DNA of 64,000 nt from RBG-13-51-18 sp050014095 (GCA_050014095.1 JBEKDZ010000004.1:291774-355773); one strand, 5' to 3'; positions 34,087 through 42,968 are shown, counted from the stretch's first letter. Numbers and translations are program-made. Notes: generated from the letters alone by a model not told the origin.

Positions 34087-34815
34087 TTAAGACTTCTGCC
34101 TTAACGTCAGCGCCGCCAGCACCAAGAGTCCCGCTGCGTAAGCTGCTAAAATACCGATGTCCTTGCCGATATCCAGCAGGCTCTGCCCCTGCAGCATTAA
34201 GGCTTTAATCCCCTCCACTCCATAGGTTAGCGGCAGGAATTTGGATATCCATTGCAGGACTAAAGGCAACTGGCTCGTTGGTATGAAAAGCCCGCTAAGG
34301 AATATCTGGGGGACGATTATCAGGGGTATGAACTGTATCATCTGGAACTCGTTGCGGGCGAAGGCGGAAAAGAAAGTACCCAAACAGACGGCATTGATGC
34401 CTATAAGCACCTGGAAGACGAGAATCTGCCATAAATCACCGCGATAAGTGATATCGAGTACATAAACCATATAAAAGAACATTATAAGCGTTTGTATCAG
34501 GGCGAAGAGCAATAGCCCGAGTAGATAGCCGGTGACGATATCCATCTTGGAGACCGGTGAGGCTAGCAGGCGTTCCAGCGTGCCCAGGGTTCGCTCTCGT
34601 AAGAAGCTGATGCCGGTGATTAAAAACCCAAAGAACAAAATCAGTGTCGCCAGTATGCCCGGCGAGGTCATGTCCAACGAGATTTTATCAGTAATACTAA
34701 AACCAGCGATGGTGGCTATCACCAGCGGCACGATAAGTATCAGCGCGATGGTACGGCGGTCGCGGATGACCTGAAGCATAACACGGCGGGCGATAATTAA
34801 AGTATTACTGGACAT
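34087..34815 (-). CDS. ABC-2 type transporter permease
   Basis: The 242-residue protein has six hydrophobic segments and the ABC-2 pattern RERTLGTLERLLASPVSKMD between the second and third. Such permeases partner with a separate ATPase to export drugs, lipids or polysaccharides. Its start overlaps the ATPase gene by 11 bases. It is the last gene of a TetR-ATPase-permease operon and is convergent with carB. Confidence 0.9.
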   Translation of the reverse strand: MSSNTLIIARRVMLQVIRDRRTIALILIVPLVIATIAGFSITDKISLDMTSPGILATLILFFGFLITGISFLRERTLGTLERLLASPVSKMDIVTGYLLGLLLFALIQTLIMFFYMVYVLDITYRGDLWQILVFQVLIGINAVCLGTFFSAFARNEFQMIQFIPLIIVPQIFLSGLFIPTSQLPLVLQWISKFLPLTYGVEGIKALMLQGQSLLDIGKDIGILAAYAAGLLVLAALTLRQKS

Positions 34816-35554
34816 TTTTCTTCACCTCCCCTTGACGGATAAAGTAAAGGAAGGCATCCTCCAGCGAAGCATCTTTACTGCCGGTGGCGGCGCGTAGTTC
34901 TGCTGGCGTACCTTGAGCCACCACCTTGCCTAATCGCAGGAAAGCCAGCTTCTGGCAATGCGCGGCGTCGTCCATTGTATGACTGGAGATTATCAGGGTA
35001 TGCCCCGCTCTGGTCAGGTTCTCAAAGTATTCCCAGAAATGCACCCGCAGCTCCGGGTCGAGTCCTACCGTCGGCTCGTCGAGGAAAATCAGCGGCGGCT
35101 GGTGTACGATGGCGCAGGCCAGGCTGACACGCTGCTTCATGCCGCCGCTCAAATTGATTATCTGGGTTTTGCGCTTCTCCCAGAGGTCGACTAACTTGAC
35201 GATCTCATCTACTCGCTGCAGTCTTTCTTTTCTGTTCTTCAGTCCGTAAATGCGTGCGAAGAAGTCGATATTCTGCGCTACCGACAGCTCGGAATAAAGC
35301 GCCGGCAGCTGGGGCATGTAGCCGATATTTTTAGCCATCATTCGCGCCGGCGGTTTCCCGAGGCATAAAACGCTGCCCCCTGCCGGTTTTAAAAGCCCCA
35401 CCATTAGCCTTATTAAAGTCGTCTTCCCCGCCCCGTTAGGCCCCAGCAGACCATAGCTGGTGCCAGCCTCTATTTGCATCGTCATGTCGTCGATAGCCTT
35501 TAAGTTACCGTATTTAAAGGCGAGGTTATTAACGGCAATTGCAGTATCTGTCAT
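34805..35554 (-). CDS. ABC transporter ATP-binding protein
   Basis: The 249-residue ATPase has Walker A GPNGAGKTT (38-46), a Q-loop (PQLP), signature LSGGMKQR (135-142), Walker B LIFLDEP (155-161) and the H-loop SSHTMDD. It powers the adjacent ABC-2 permease, most likely as an exporter. Its ATG overlaps the TetR stop codon by four bases (ATGA), so all three genes are translationally linked. Confidence 0.95.
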   Translation of the reverse strand: MTDTAIAVNNLAFKYGNLKAIDDMTMQIEAGTSYGLLGPNGAGKTTLIRLMVGLLKPAGGSVLCLGKPPARMMAKNIGYMPQLPALYSELSVAQNIDFFARIYGLKNRKERLQRVDEIVKLVDLWEKRKTQIINLSGGMKQRVSLACAIVHQPPLIFLDEPTVGLDPELRVHFWEYFENLTRAGHTLIISSHTMDDAAHCQKLAFLRLGKVVAQGTPAELRAATGSKDASLEDAFLYFIRQGEVKKNVQ

Positions 35555-36192
35555 TTAAGCTCTCCTTTCGGTTCTTTGAGCAATCCGTGCAGCAGCAGGT
35601 TCACGATATCATCGGCGATTTTTTCCTGCTCTATCCTGTCCAACGGGCTGGTATCGCCCTCCATTACCCTAAGCATCAGGAAACCCAGAATCATGCCCCC
35701 CACCGCCCTCACGGCTACGGCCGGCTCCATCCGACGGAATTTGCCTGCCACCGCCATCATGCGGTAGCCCATTTCAATCCGACCCAGGAAGGGATGCAGA
35801 AACTCCTTCAGCCAGAGGTCTTTAAGCTCGGGGTCGTGCAGAACCTCTCCCATCAGCGAGGGCAGCCGGGTGAACACCTCATTCTTGATAAGGTCGAGCC
35901 TGTCTTGCAGGATATTTTCCAGGATTTTGGTAATATCGCCTTTAGGTATTTTGTCGATGAGGTTGAGCAGGGGAGCCGTGACGATGAAGTCTTTGATGAC
36001 GGAGATGAACAGCTCCCGCTTGCTGGGGTAGTAGAGGTAGATGGTGCCGGCGGCGACCCCGGCCGCTTTGGATATCTCCGGGATGGTGGCGGCGGCGTAG
36101 CCCTTTTGGGTAAAAATTTCTAGAGCTGCCTTGAGTATTTGCCCCCGGCGCTTTTCGGTTATTTTCTTCTTCCTCGATTTTGCATTTGCCAT
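35551..36192 (-). CDS. TetR-family transcriptional regulator
   Basis: The 213-residue repressor has an N-terminal TetR HTH (RGQILKAALEIFTQKGYAAA, then PEISKAAGVAAGTIYLYYPS) and a helical ligand domain. I place the start at 36192 (MANAKSRKKK) because a frame opening at 36228 would begin inside the operator palindrome. It heads the ABC exporter operon and almost certainly represses it through the adjoining 18-bp palindrome. Confidence 0.92.
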   Translation of the reverse strand: MANAKSRKKKITEKRRGQILKAALEIFTQKGYAAATIPEISKAAGVAAGTIYLYYPSKRELFISVIKDFIVTAPLLNLIDKIPKGDITKILENILQDRLDLIKNEVFTRLPSLMGEVLHDPELKDLWLKEFLHPFLGRIEMGYRMMAVAGKFRRMEPAVAVRAVGGMILGFLMLRVMEGDTSPLDRIEQEKIADDIVNLLLHGLLKEPKGELK

Positions 36193-36213
36193 AGTTTTTT
36201 CCAAGCTAATAAC

Positions 36214-36231
36214 TGAATGAACGTTCATTCA
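36214..36231. promoter_or_regulatory. Perfect 18-bp TetR operator
   Basis: TGAATGAACGTTCATTCA is a perfect palindrome directly downstream of the -10 box of the tetR promoter. The TGAATGA-N-TCATTCA type is a common operator for TetR proteins controlling exporters. Confidence 0.85.
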
Positions 36232-36232
36232 T

Positions 36233-36261
36233 ATTTTAGTAAGAAAAAGCACCATTGTCAA
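36233..36261 (-). promoter_or_regulatory. Promoter of the TetR-ABC operon
   Basis: On the minus strand TTGACA (36261-36256) and TAAAAT (36238-36233) are separated by exactly 17 bases. The operator palindrome begins two bases further downstream, so a bound repressor would block initiation. Confidence 0.8.
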
Positions 36262-36301
36262 GAGGGCGATGGGGAAAAATCATGACACTAAGTATTATTA
36301 T

Positions 36302-36682
36302 TTAATCCTTATCCAATTTCTCTTTGGCGTCTACCACTATTGCTCTCTGGCGGGTAAACGCCTTTGGCTGGATACGGTGTTTTTTATGATTGGAGCTGCT
36401 TACGGCAATATCAACACTGCGCGTCCCGGCGATGTATGACAGTTTATCTAACGTGAGTTCATCATCGACTCTGAATATTATATGCTTTAGTTGGTTGTAT
36501 TTCAAAGCTAGACGAATCATCTCGTCAAGAAATGGGTAGGTAAGAATCGGGACATTACTAAGGTCGATGATAACCGTAGCAGCTTTAAATGGTACAAGGT
36601 TGTTGAAAGCTCGCGCCCCGTTTGCTCTGGTGATGAACCGGGTTGTCAGTTCCCTTAAATGAACCTGCTTCATCTCTCCCAT
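36302..36682 (-). CDS. STAS-like (DUF4325-type) protein
   Basis: The 126-residue protein has an N-terminal helix (HLRELTTRFITRANGARAF), then a STAS-like strand-helix pattern with VIIDLSNVPILTYPFLDEMI at residues 37-56. This resembles DUF4325 proteins that follow histidine-kinase-like ATPases. It overlaps the ATPase gene upstream by 13 bases. The pair recalls anti-sigma factor/antagonist modules, but neither a sigma factor nor a phosphatase is adjacent, so the target is unknown. Confidence 0.72.
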   Translation of the reverse strand: MGEMKQVHLRELTTRFITRANGARAFNNLVPFKAATVIIDLSNVPILTYPFLDEMIRLALKYNQLKHIIFRVDDELTLDKLSYIAGTRSVDIAVSSSNHKKHRIQPKAFTRQRAIVVDAKEKLDKD

Positions 36683-37491
36683 CCCTCTACCGGAAGTGTG
36701 ACCTCTATTTGTACCCCGCCGAGGTTATATGCCATTTTACCCATTTCGGTGCCGTGTCCATTTATCTTGACATATCCATCGCCGGTGGCAAGTATCATTT
36801 GTCCTTTAGCCTCTAATACCTGCTCTCTCACATGAGTGAGCCCCACGCCTCTATCGTCTATCCTGCTCATCATAGGTTCAAACGCTTTGAGGGCGGCTTC
36901 ATAATGAGGGAGAACAGCCAAATACTCATGTCTTAGATTCTTACATAAGCTGGAACGGATGCCGATGCCGCTATCGCCAACGCCAACGGCGATTTCGCGG
37001 CGTTCAGGATAATATTGCATTATCAAAGTCGCCAGCAAAGCATCGGAATGTTGCGCGAAGTTATCGATGAGTTCGGTGACGATTTCTACTATGGTAATGT
37101 GATTGATGCGCAGGATATTATGCGATAAAATTCGTAGCACATTATTAGCCACATCTTCCGCGATATCGGGTTGGTTCTCGATATCTACAATATCGTTTAT
37201 CGATGTATTATCGCTAAAAAACTGCAGCCTTTCTCTTGGAGTAGTTTCAAGATTACAGTTGAACCGATGCCAGAACCATTGTTGCGATAAATAGTTTTTG
37301 GCTAACGCGTCTTCTGGAGTTATAATCTCGAACTTAATTCCCTTGGCATTATGATATCTTAAATATTGCCCCAGATAGACTAATGCGAACGGCTTAAAAA
37401 AGGTGTACTTTGAAAGGTCAACGACAGGCGATGCAGTATCGATATTGATACCGGCACAAAGCTTATCTACGTTATAAAAGGATAATTCCAC
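36670..37491 (-). CDS. GHKL (histidine-kinase-like) ATPase partner of the STAS-like protein
   Basis: The 273-residue protein has a GHKL ATP-binding site in its second half: N-box TELIDNFAQHS (N144), G1 box VGDSGIGIRSSL (D173, G175, G177), and G2-like DRGVGLTHVREQV (213-225). The first 120 residues are not a recognised domain, and no HisKA phosphoacceptor region is present, so it is not a classical kinase. The start is GTG at 37491 with a weak site. It overlaps the STAS-like gene by 13 bases and follows the epimerase gene by 47 bases. Confidence 0.78.
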   Translation of the reverse strand: MELSFYNVDKLCAGINIDTASPVVDLSKYTFFKPFALVYLGQYLRYHNAKGIKFEIITPEDALAKNYLSQQWFWHRFNCNLETTPRERLQFFSDNTSINDIVDIENQPDIAEDVANNVLRILSHNILRINHITIVEIVTELIDNFAQHSDALLATLIMQYYPERREIAVGVGDSGIGIRSSLCKNLRHEYLAVLPHYEAALKAFEPMMSRIDDRGVGLTHVREQVLEAKGQMILATGDGYVKINGHGTEMGKMAYNLGGVQIEVTLPVEGWER

Positions 37492-37538
37492 GCCTCAAAT
37501 AGTATCATTTGCTATATCGGGTTATCAAATCAATCCGG

Positions 37539-38471
37539 CTATTTTGGGGGTATCATGTACCTTATCGTTTCTTTAATGCCTGCCTCCAGGGTGTACTTAG
37601 GGCGATAGCCGAAGGTTCTGGCTTTAGAAGCATCCGCCAGACTGTGCAGAATATCGCCGGGGCGGGGGGGAACGTAAACGGGGGGCGAGTTATTGCCCGT
37701 CAATTTACTGATTAGCTTAGCTAGCTCATTAACGGTAGTGCTCTTGCCGCTGCCGATGTTATAGATGCCGGCGGCATCGCTTTCCGCAGCCAGAATAAAG
37801 GCGCTAACGGCGTCCTTAACATAGATATAGTCCCGCGTTGCCTTGCCGTCGCCATAGATATTGATGGTCTTGCCTTGCGACTTTATTCTAATAAACTTAG
37901 GAATTGCCGCGGCATATTCGGAATCGGGGTTTTGGCGCGGACCGTAGATATTAAAGAACCTTAAGCTGACCGAGGGCAGGCCATAGACCTTCTGGAAAAT
38001 CTGGCAATATTCCTCGGCGGCAAGCTTGGTGACGGCGTAAGGGGAGAGGGGGTTGACCGGCATATCCTCTTTTTTCGGCAGGCCAGGCGCATCCCCGTAG
38101 ATGGCGCAGGAAGAAGCGTTAACCACCTTTTTAACTTTATTGTCTCTGGCGGCGATGAGGACGTTCAGCGTACCGGTGACATTTACTTCGTGGAATTGCT
38201 GGGGGATTTCTATGCTGCGCGGAATACTGACCATCGCAGCAAGGTGGTAGACGTAATCGACGTCTTTAAAGAGCTTTTGTAGCCGCGGCAGGTCGGTAAT
38301 GCTGCCCTCGATGAATTTTACGTTCGGCTTATTAAGTATCGCGCTTAGGTTTTCCCGCTTGCCGGTGGAAAGGTCATCGATAATGGTTAGAGAATAGTCA
38401 CGCTGGGCCAGCTCTTCCGAAAGATGAGAACCGATAAAACCCGCCCCGCCGGTGACGACAGCTTTCTTCAT
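37539..38471 (-). CDS. NAD-dependent epimerase/dehydratase (GalE-like SDR)
   Basis: The 310-residue extended SDR has GGAGFIG (8-14), D32/D33 for NAD binding after the second strand, HLAA (76-79), S121 in NASSCAIYG and Y145-x3-K149. It is most similar in pattern to UDP-glucose 4-epimerases and related sugar-nucleotide epimerases of anaerobes. A standalone gene near an island boundary; the ATPase/STAS-like pair lies downstream on the same strand. Confidence 0.9.
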   Translation of the reverse strand: MKKAVVTGGAGFIGSHLSEELAQRDYSLTIIDDLSTGKRENLSAILNKPNVKFIEGSITDLPRLQKLFKDVDYVYHLAAMVSIPRSIEIPQQFHEVNVTGTLNVLIAARDNKVKKVVNASSCAIYGDAPGLPKKEDMPVNPLSPYAVTKLAAEEYCQIFQKVYGLPSVSLRFFNIYGPRQNPDSEYAAAIPKFIRIKSQGKTINIYGDGKATRDYIYVKDAVSAFILAAESDAAGIYNIGSGKSTTVNELAKLISKLTGNNSPPVYVPPRPGDILHSLADASKARTFGYRPKYTLEAGIKETIRYMIPPK

Positions 38472-38540
38472 TTACAAAAATTATAGAGTACGGCTGTGGT
38501 ATTTACAAGTTAAAAGAGGGGTAAAATAAGACATATTACA

Positions 38541-38645
38541 GTGGCCTTAACTTTGGATACATATAGTCATGTAGTACCCGGATTACAGGAAGCAACTACT
38601 AAAGCATTCGATGATACTCTAATATCCAATATAAAATCACTTTAA
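38541..38645 (+). pseudogene. Tyrosine recombinase (integrase) C-terminal remnant
   Basis: In frame at 38541 the sequence reads VALTLDTYSHVVPGL-QEATTKAFDD, then a stop. LTLDTYSHV is the integrase box II surrounding the catalytic Tyr, and the remainder matches the usual family tail. The frame is open only back to 38514, so the Arg-His-Arg part and the rest of the gene are gone. It is not functional. Confidence 0.8.
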
Positions 38646-38748
38646 GGTTATATCACTTGAAACAAATGAGTTATCTCTTTATAATGGTTGTACGTTACTA
38701 AGCATACCTTGATACTCTGCTATTGTGCTATAGCATGGGAGGTTTTTA

Positions 38749-40719
38749 ATGAGCGAATTGCCTTTCAATTTAGATGATGTCTTACACAGACGAACTGTTG
38801 AAAATGCTCGTATTGAGTTTAAAAAAAGCATAAATGATTTAACTCGAGACCACATCGGGGCTACCATGTGTGCCTTTGCCAACGATTATTACAATCTGAA
38901 TGGAGGATGGATCGTAATAGGTATTGAAGCTCCTGATGGCGAACCTGTTTTCCCTCCAGCCGGTATTGACCCATCAAACGTTGAAAAGACTCAACAGGAG
39001 ATTCGCGTACTCGGTCGTAAAATTATTCCTCCCTATCATCCAGCTGTATTTACTACTGATTATGAAGGTAAGAATCTGGTAATTGCATATGCTCCAGCTG
39101 GCGACGAGCGCCCATATATGACCAATGATCCGCGAAATCCACAGAACAAGGAGTATTTTATTAGAGAGGGAGCTGAGACCGTAAAAGCTGACAATAGAAC
39201 CCGCGAAACCTTAATCCAATTGTGTGCGAAAACACCTTTTGATGATAGGTTGAACACTAATGCAAATCTTGATGATATTAATTCTACACTAGTAAGAGAG
39301 TATTTAGTTTCTGTGCGGAGTAATTTGATTGAAAGTTCAAAAATTGACCTTGAAGTATTCAAATCTATGAGAATCGTTGATAAAATCCATGATACATATA
39401 AACCCAAGAATGTTGGTCTGTTATTTTTCAACTACAACCCAGATAAGTTTCTTTCTGGATGCAAATTCGAAATTGCTCAGTTCCACGATATTTCTGGCGG
39501 GGATATTATCGAAGAAAGAACGTTCTCCGGTCCTATTAATAGACAAACAGCGGATGTCATTAGTTACCTGAATAGTTTATCACCAAGCCAACTTAGAAAA
39601 ACGGGAGATAAAGCTGAGGTTGAGAAATTCCATTCTTACCCTTATGAAGCTTTAGAAGAAGCCATTATTAACGCAACATATCATCGGGATTACGGAAGTA
39701 GTGTTGAGCCTAATAAGATATATTTATACCCTGACCGGCTAGAAATCATTAGCTACCCTGGTCCAGTCCCTGGCATCAATATGTCAGATTTTGAGAAAGA
39801 CTCCCCATTATCACCCGTTCCTTTACGTAATCGCAGAATGGGTGAATTTCTTAAAGAGCTTCGACTTGCAGAAATGCGAAGTACTGGCATTCCTAAGATA
39901 AAAAAATCGATGCGAGAAAATGGTTCTGGCGAGCCTCAGTTTATATTTGATGCAGATAGGACTTTCTTCAAAGTTGTTTTACCAGCCCATCCTAAGTATT
40001 TTGAGATTCATGTACTCCGTGAGGCATCTTATAGATGGTCTACTGGAGAGAGAGATGTTGCAAAAAATATGTTAAGGAGTTCTATTGACAGGAATCCAGG
40101 TAGCGGAATGATCGCCGGTCAATTGATTGATTACTACTGTAATACTGATGAATATAAACAAGCTAATGATGTTTTTCTTAATTTTCATAAATCTTCAACA
40201 AAAAGCGAGGTTGAGCAACCCTACATTCGGTATTTTCGATGTCTCATTGGTAATCAAAAGCAAAAAGCTAAGGAAGTGATCGATCTTCTAGATCCCATAT
40301 CTTATTATGATAATCCTATAGATATTGCCATAGCTTTCAAGAGATTAAATGAACCTGAAAAAGCACATCTTATTCTTTCGAGATTAATCAATCAATATCC
40401 TGATAATTTCAACTATTTACGAAATTTTGCTGAAGTTAAAATTGATCTTGCAAATCAAATATTCTATAGTCGAAGCCCTGTTATGTCTACGGTTAAAAGG
40501 CTACAAAGAGAAGCTCTAGACTTATTGAATAGAGCAATTCCATTGGCAACTGATAGTACGGCAAAAGCTTGGTGCTACTTTAATCTTGGAAGGTTGAGAA
40601 GTTGGCTTAGAATGCCTAATCATTTAGTAGAAGAAGCTTTTAGGTTAGCTATGGAAGAAGATCCTAGCGAGGGCACTTTTTCTGACAGGTATAAAAATTT
40701 CACGGACAAAATCCAATAA
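38749..40719 (+). CDS. Schlafen AlbA-type ATP-binding protein with C-terminal TPR-like repeats
   Basis: The 656-residue protein has an N-terminal AlbA_2/Schlafen-like domain (ARIEFKKSIND at 20-30 and NLNGGWIVIGIE at 49-60). A central GHKL-type C-terminal domain follows (EALEEAIINATYHRDYG, 300-316; YPDRLEIISYPGPVPG). The last 230 residues are helical TPR-like repeats. Such proteins bind nucleic acid or nucleotides and occur as cargo on mobile elements, some in anti-phage roles. GGGAGG precedes the ATG. Codon use is AT-rich relative to neighbours, supporting recent acquisition. The AlbA assignment is firm; the function is inference. Confidence 0.85.
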   Translation: MSELPFNLDDVLHRRTVENARIEFKKSINDLTRDHIGATMCAFANDYYNLNGGWIVIGIEAPDGEPVFPPAGIDPSNVEKTQQEIRVLGRKIIPPYHPAVFTTDYEGKNLVIAYAPAGDERPYMTNDPRNPQNKEYFIREGAETVKADNRTRETLIQLCAKTPFDDRLNTNANLDDINSTLVREYLVSVRSNLIESSKIDLEVFKSMRIVDKIHDTYKPKNVGLLFFNYNPDKFLSGCKFEIAQFHDISGGDIIEERTFSGPINRQTADVISYLNSLSPSQLRKTGDKAEVEKFHSYPYEALEEAIINATYHRDYGSSVEPNKIYLYPDRLEIISYPGPVPGINMSDFEKDSPLSPVPLRNRRMGEFLKELRLAEMRSTGIPKIKKSMRENGSGEPQFIFDADRTFFKVVLPAHPKYFEIHVLREASYRWSTGERDVAKNMLRSSIDRNPGSGMIAGQLIDYYCNTDEYKQANDVFLNFHKSSTKSEVEQPYIRYFRCLIGNQKQKAKEVIDLLDPISYYDNPIDIAIAFKRLNEPEKAHLILSRLINQYPDNFNYLRNFAEVKIDLANQIFYSRSPVMSTVKRLQREALDLLNRAIPLATDSTAKAWCYFNLGRLRSWLRMPNHLVEEAFRLAMEEDPSEGTFSDRYKNFTDKIQ

Positions 40720-40833
40720 TGTGGAATAAGGATTAATTTCTGTTTATTATCCATCGGATTAGCAAAAGATTAGCAAAAACACTAAAACCGTCTAATTCAT
40801 TAATACTTACAGGGTTTTCTTAGCTTCGAACTG

Positions 40834-40910
40834 TGGTACCCCAGGGGCGATTCGAACGCCCGACACGCGGTTTAGGAAACCGCTGCTCTATCCATCTGAG
40901 CTACTGGGGT
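40834..40910 (-). tRNA. tRNA-Arg (anticodon CCT)
   Basis: A complete 77-base cloverleaf on the minus strand: acceptor ACCCCAG/CTGGGGT, D stem GCTC/GAGC, anticodon stem GCGGT/ACCGC with loop TTCCTAA (anticodon CCT, reading AGG), T stem GGGCG/CGCCC with TTCGAAT, discriminator A and encoded CCA. Its 3' end faces the integrase remnant and island cargo, the usual orientation for tRNA-targeted integration. Confidence 0.95.
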
Positions 40911-40961
40911 AGGCTCCTCAAGAGTAATTCTAACAAGTGAGCGGACGCTCTGCAACCGCTT

Positions 40962-41771
40962 CTATTGGATACCGGCGTCGCTGACCGCCGCTCCGGAAAC
41001 ATCCACCACCGCTGCCCCGCCGTCGATGAGCAGTGCCGCGCCGGTCATGAACGAAGATTCTTCGCTGGCAAGGAAACTGCAAATGCCGGTAATTTCATAG
41101 GGCTTGGAGACACGCCGCAGCGGCACGTTGTGAGAAAAGTAGTCCAGCGCGCCCTGCTTATCCGTCTTCAGCGCCTTGGCCAGCGGCAGTATCATTTCAT
41201 CGAGGAGTTCGGTATCGATGCCGCCGGGGCAGACCGCGTTGACCCTTATCTTATATTGTCCGTAGTCCAGCGCCACCTGCTGCGTGAGCATGATAAGGCC
41301 GGCTTTAGCAGTGTTATACGCTGGGCAGGCCGGCAGGCAGCGTGTGCCGCCCAGCGAAGCGATATTGATAATCGAGCCGCCGCCATTCTTAATCATGAAA
41401 GGGATAGCGAAGTGTGTCAGCAAGAAAGGTCCGGTAAGATTGATATCAATAACCTTACGCCAGTCATCCGGCGCGAGGTCGGCCGCCCTGCCTTTGACAT
41501 CGGAGGCGGCGTTATTAACCAGCACGTCCAGCTTGCCGCCGAATTTCACCGTATCCTCCACCATCCGTTTAGCATCATTGTCTTTAGAGACATCCCCCTG
41601 GCAGATGGCTACCGAGCCCTTCGGCATCGTTTTAGCCGCCTGCTCCAGCTTTTCCAGACGGCGACCGCTGATGCAGACTTTGGCGCCGTCCTTCACGAAT
41701 CGTTGTGCAATGGCTGTTCCCAGCCCGGAACCGCCGCCGGTAATCAGGGCTACTTTCCCTTTTAAATCCAT
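40962..41771 (-). CDS. Short-chain dehydrogenase/reductase
   Basis: The 269-residue classical SDR has TGGGSGLG (11-18), NNAA (86-89), S139 and Y152-x3-K156, and ends with GAALLIDGGAAVVDVSG. An Arg pair after the second strand (SGRRLEK) suggests NADPH preference. It is the last gene of an operon with the cupin-like and DUF169 genes, 34 bases after the cupin-like stop. Confidence 0.92.
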   Translation of the reverse strand: MDLKGKVALITGGGSGLGTAIAQRFVKDGAKVCISGRRLEKLEQAAKTMPKGSVAICQGDVSKDNDAKRMVEDTVKFGGKLDVLVNNAASDVKGRAADLAPDDWRKVIDINLTGPFLLTHFAIPFMIKNGGGSIINIASLGGTRCLPACPAYNTAKAGLIMLTQQVALDYGQYKIRVNAVCPGGIDTELLDEMILPLAKALKTDKQGALDYFSHNVPLRRVSKPYEITGICSFLASEESSFMTGAALLIDGGAAVVDVSGAAVSDAGIQ

Positions 41772-41805
41772 ATCTAATATTTCCTCCTGTTGTTATTATT
41801 ATAAT

Positions 41806-42213
41806 TTAGTCTTCGCGTTCGCCGGTGAGCGAGACCGCCATGCAAACGTAAGGTCTATCGATTTTCTTGGTGACTATCGGGCAGTGGTAAAGGCCAGCCG
41901 GGGCAATCAGCACTGTCGGTTTATCGAAGGTGTGCTTCTCTTCCTTGCCCAGTTCGCCGATGGAAATTTCCACCTCGGCGCCCAGCTCATCCAGGTGATG
42001 CGGGTCTGTCCCGATGAAGAATACCGCCTCATCGTATTTATGCACATGGGGCTTCCGGGACATGCCGGTGATGCCGGTATTGTAACCGCAGGCGTAGATG
42101 ACGTGAAGCTTTAAGCCCCCCATCTCCTTCGCCCCCACCGAGAACAAAGGCCCCGCCGGCGTTTGATGAAAAGGTATGGTCGCCAGGTATTTTCCATACT
42201 TTGATTCTGCCAT
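41806..42213 (-). CDS. Single-domain cupin-like protein
   Basis: The 135-residue protein has the same layout as the gene at 18605: KYGKYL start, HVH (H56, H58), GAEVEISIG, PAGLYHCP (H110). The shared histidines suggest a bound metal. It lies two bases after the DUF169 gene and 34 bases before the SDR, so all three are one operon. This neighbourhood suggests a role in small-molecule catabolism or its regulation. Confidence 0.75.
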   Translation of the reverse strand: MAESKYGKYLATIPFHQTPAGPLFSVGAKEMGGLKLHVIYACGYNTGITGMSRKPHVHKYDEAVFFIGTDPHHLDELGAEVEISIGELGKEEKHTFDKPTVLIAPAGLYHCPIVTKKIDRPYVCMAVSLTGERED

Positions 42214-42215
42214 AG

Positions 42216-42968
42216 CTACTCCTTTAGCTTCTTCCTTAAATCCGCCATAAGTTTATTCACGCGTTTACGGTGGGCGTCGCCGCCGGGACCGGGCGCCGGT
42301 TTAGGGTTGTAGGCTATTTCTGCCAGGTTTTCCAGCGCGGTAGATAACTGCTGAAAGGGTATGGATATCAGGAATAGACCCGGCGGGAAGATATTCAGCG
42401 CTTGCATGCCCATGCCCAGTCCGGTAATATAGTAGTTCAGCTCGCCACTGACGACGGGATAGACGTAAATCCAGGAGCAAGCCACCACCGGCGTCGCTTT
42501 GCTGATAAAAGGCTCGCCTGTAGAATAGTTGACCGACCTTAATATCGTCTGGGCTTGATGGGTATTCGCGGTAATAACCAGCACATCCGGGTCGAAGGTG
42601 AGCTTATCCACAGGAGCGAAGGCCACATACTGTACGGAACCTTTGAGCATTTTAGGCAGGTAGTGGTACATCGCCCGGCAGGAGCGCGCTTCTTTAAAGA
42701 GCCCCTCATCCCCGCCGAATATCCCGCTGACCAGAATCGGCTCGGGGTCTTCCATGCCCAGGATAAAACGTTCCACGCAATGCCAGTCGTCAGGTCCCAC
42801 GTAAAAAGAGTTACCCTCCTGGGCTTCCTTGAGCATCTCACAGAAATTCAGCTCTTTTTCCAGTCTTTTTATGCCGTCGGGCTTGGTGATTAAAAATTTA
42901 ACACCAACGGGCTTTCTTTCAAACCCAAATTTATCCAGCACAGAATAGTCACGCGGTTTGGCAGCCAT
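42216..42968 (-). CDS. DUF169 family protein
   Basis: The 250-residue protein matches DUF169: PVGVKFLIT near residue 20, FCEMLKEAQEG, FYVGPDDWHC, GLFKEARSCRAMYHYLP, and a late VVACSWIYVYPVVSGELNYY. Members are common in anaerobes; the activity is unknown. The start at 42968 (MAAKPRDYS) has AAGGAGG about 8 bases upstream. A frame opening at 43001 would include the site itself. It heads the DUF169-cupin-SDR operon, with a promoter at 43058-43086. Confidence 0.87.
   Translation of the reverse strand: MAAKPRDYSVLDKFGFERKPVGVKFLITKPDGIKRLEKELNFCEMLKEAQEGNSFYVGPDDWHCVERFILGMEDPEPILVSGIFGGDEGLFKEARSCRAMYHYLPKMLKGSVQYVAFAPVDKLTFDPDVLVITANTHQAQTILRSVNYSTGEPFISKATPVVACSWIYVYPVVSGELNYYITGLGMGMQALNIFPPGLFLISIPFQQLSTALENLAEIAYNPKPAPGPGGDAHRKRVNKLMADLRKKLKE

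Larger units (their letters stand above)
38494..40838. mobile_element. Small integrated island remnant at tRNA-Arg(CCT)
   Basis: The region between the epimerase gene and tRNA-Arg is noticeably more AT-rich than its neighbours. It contains the C-terminal tail of a tyrosine integrase at one end and one large cargo gene. The tRNA 3' end forms the other boundary. The 8-mer CTGTGGTA occurs at 38494-38501 and at 40831-40838, where it covers the tRNA CCA end. This is consistent with a decayed attachment repeat but short enough to be chance. Confidence 0.5.
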
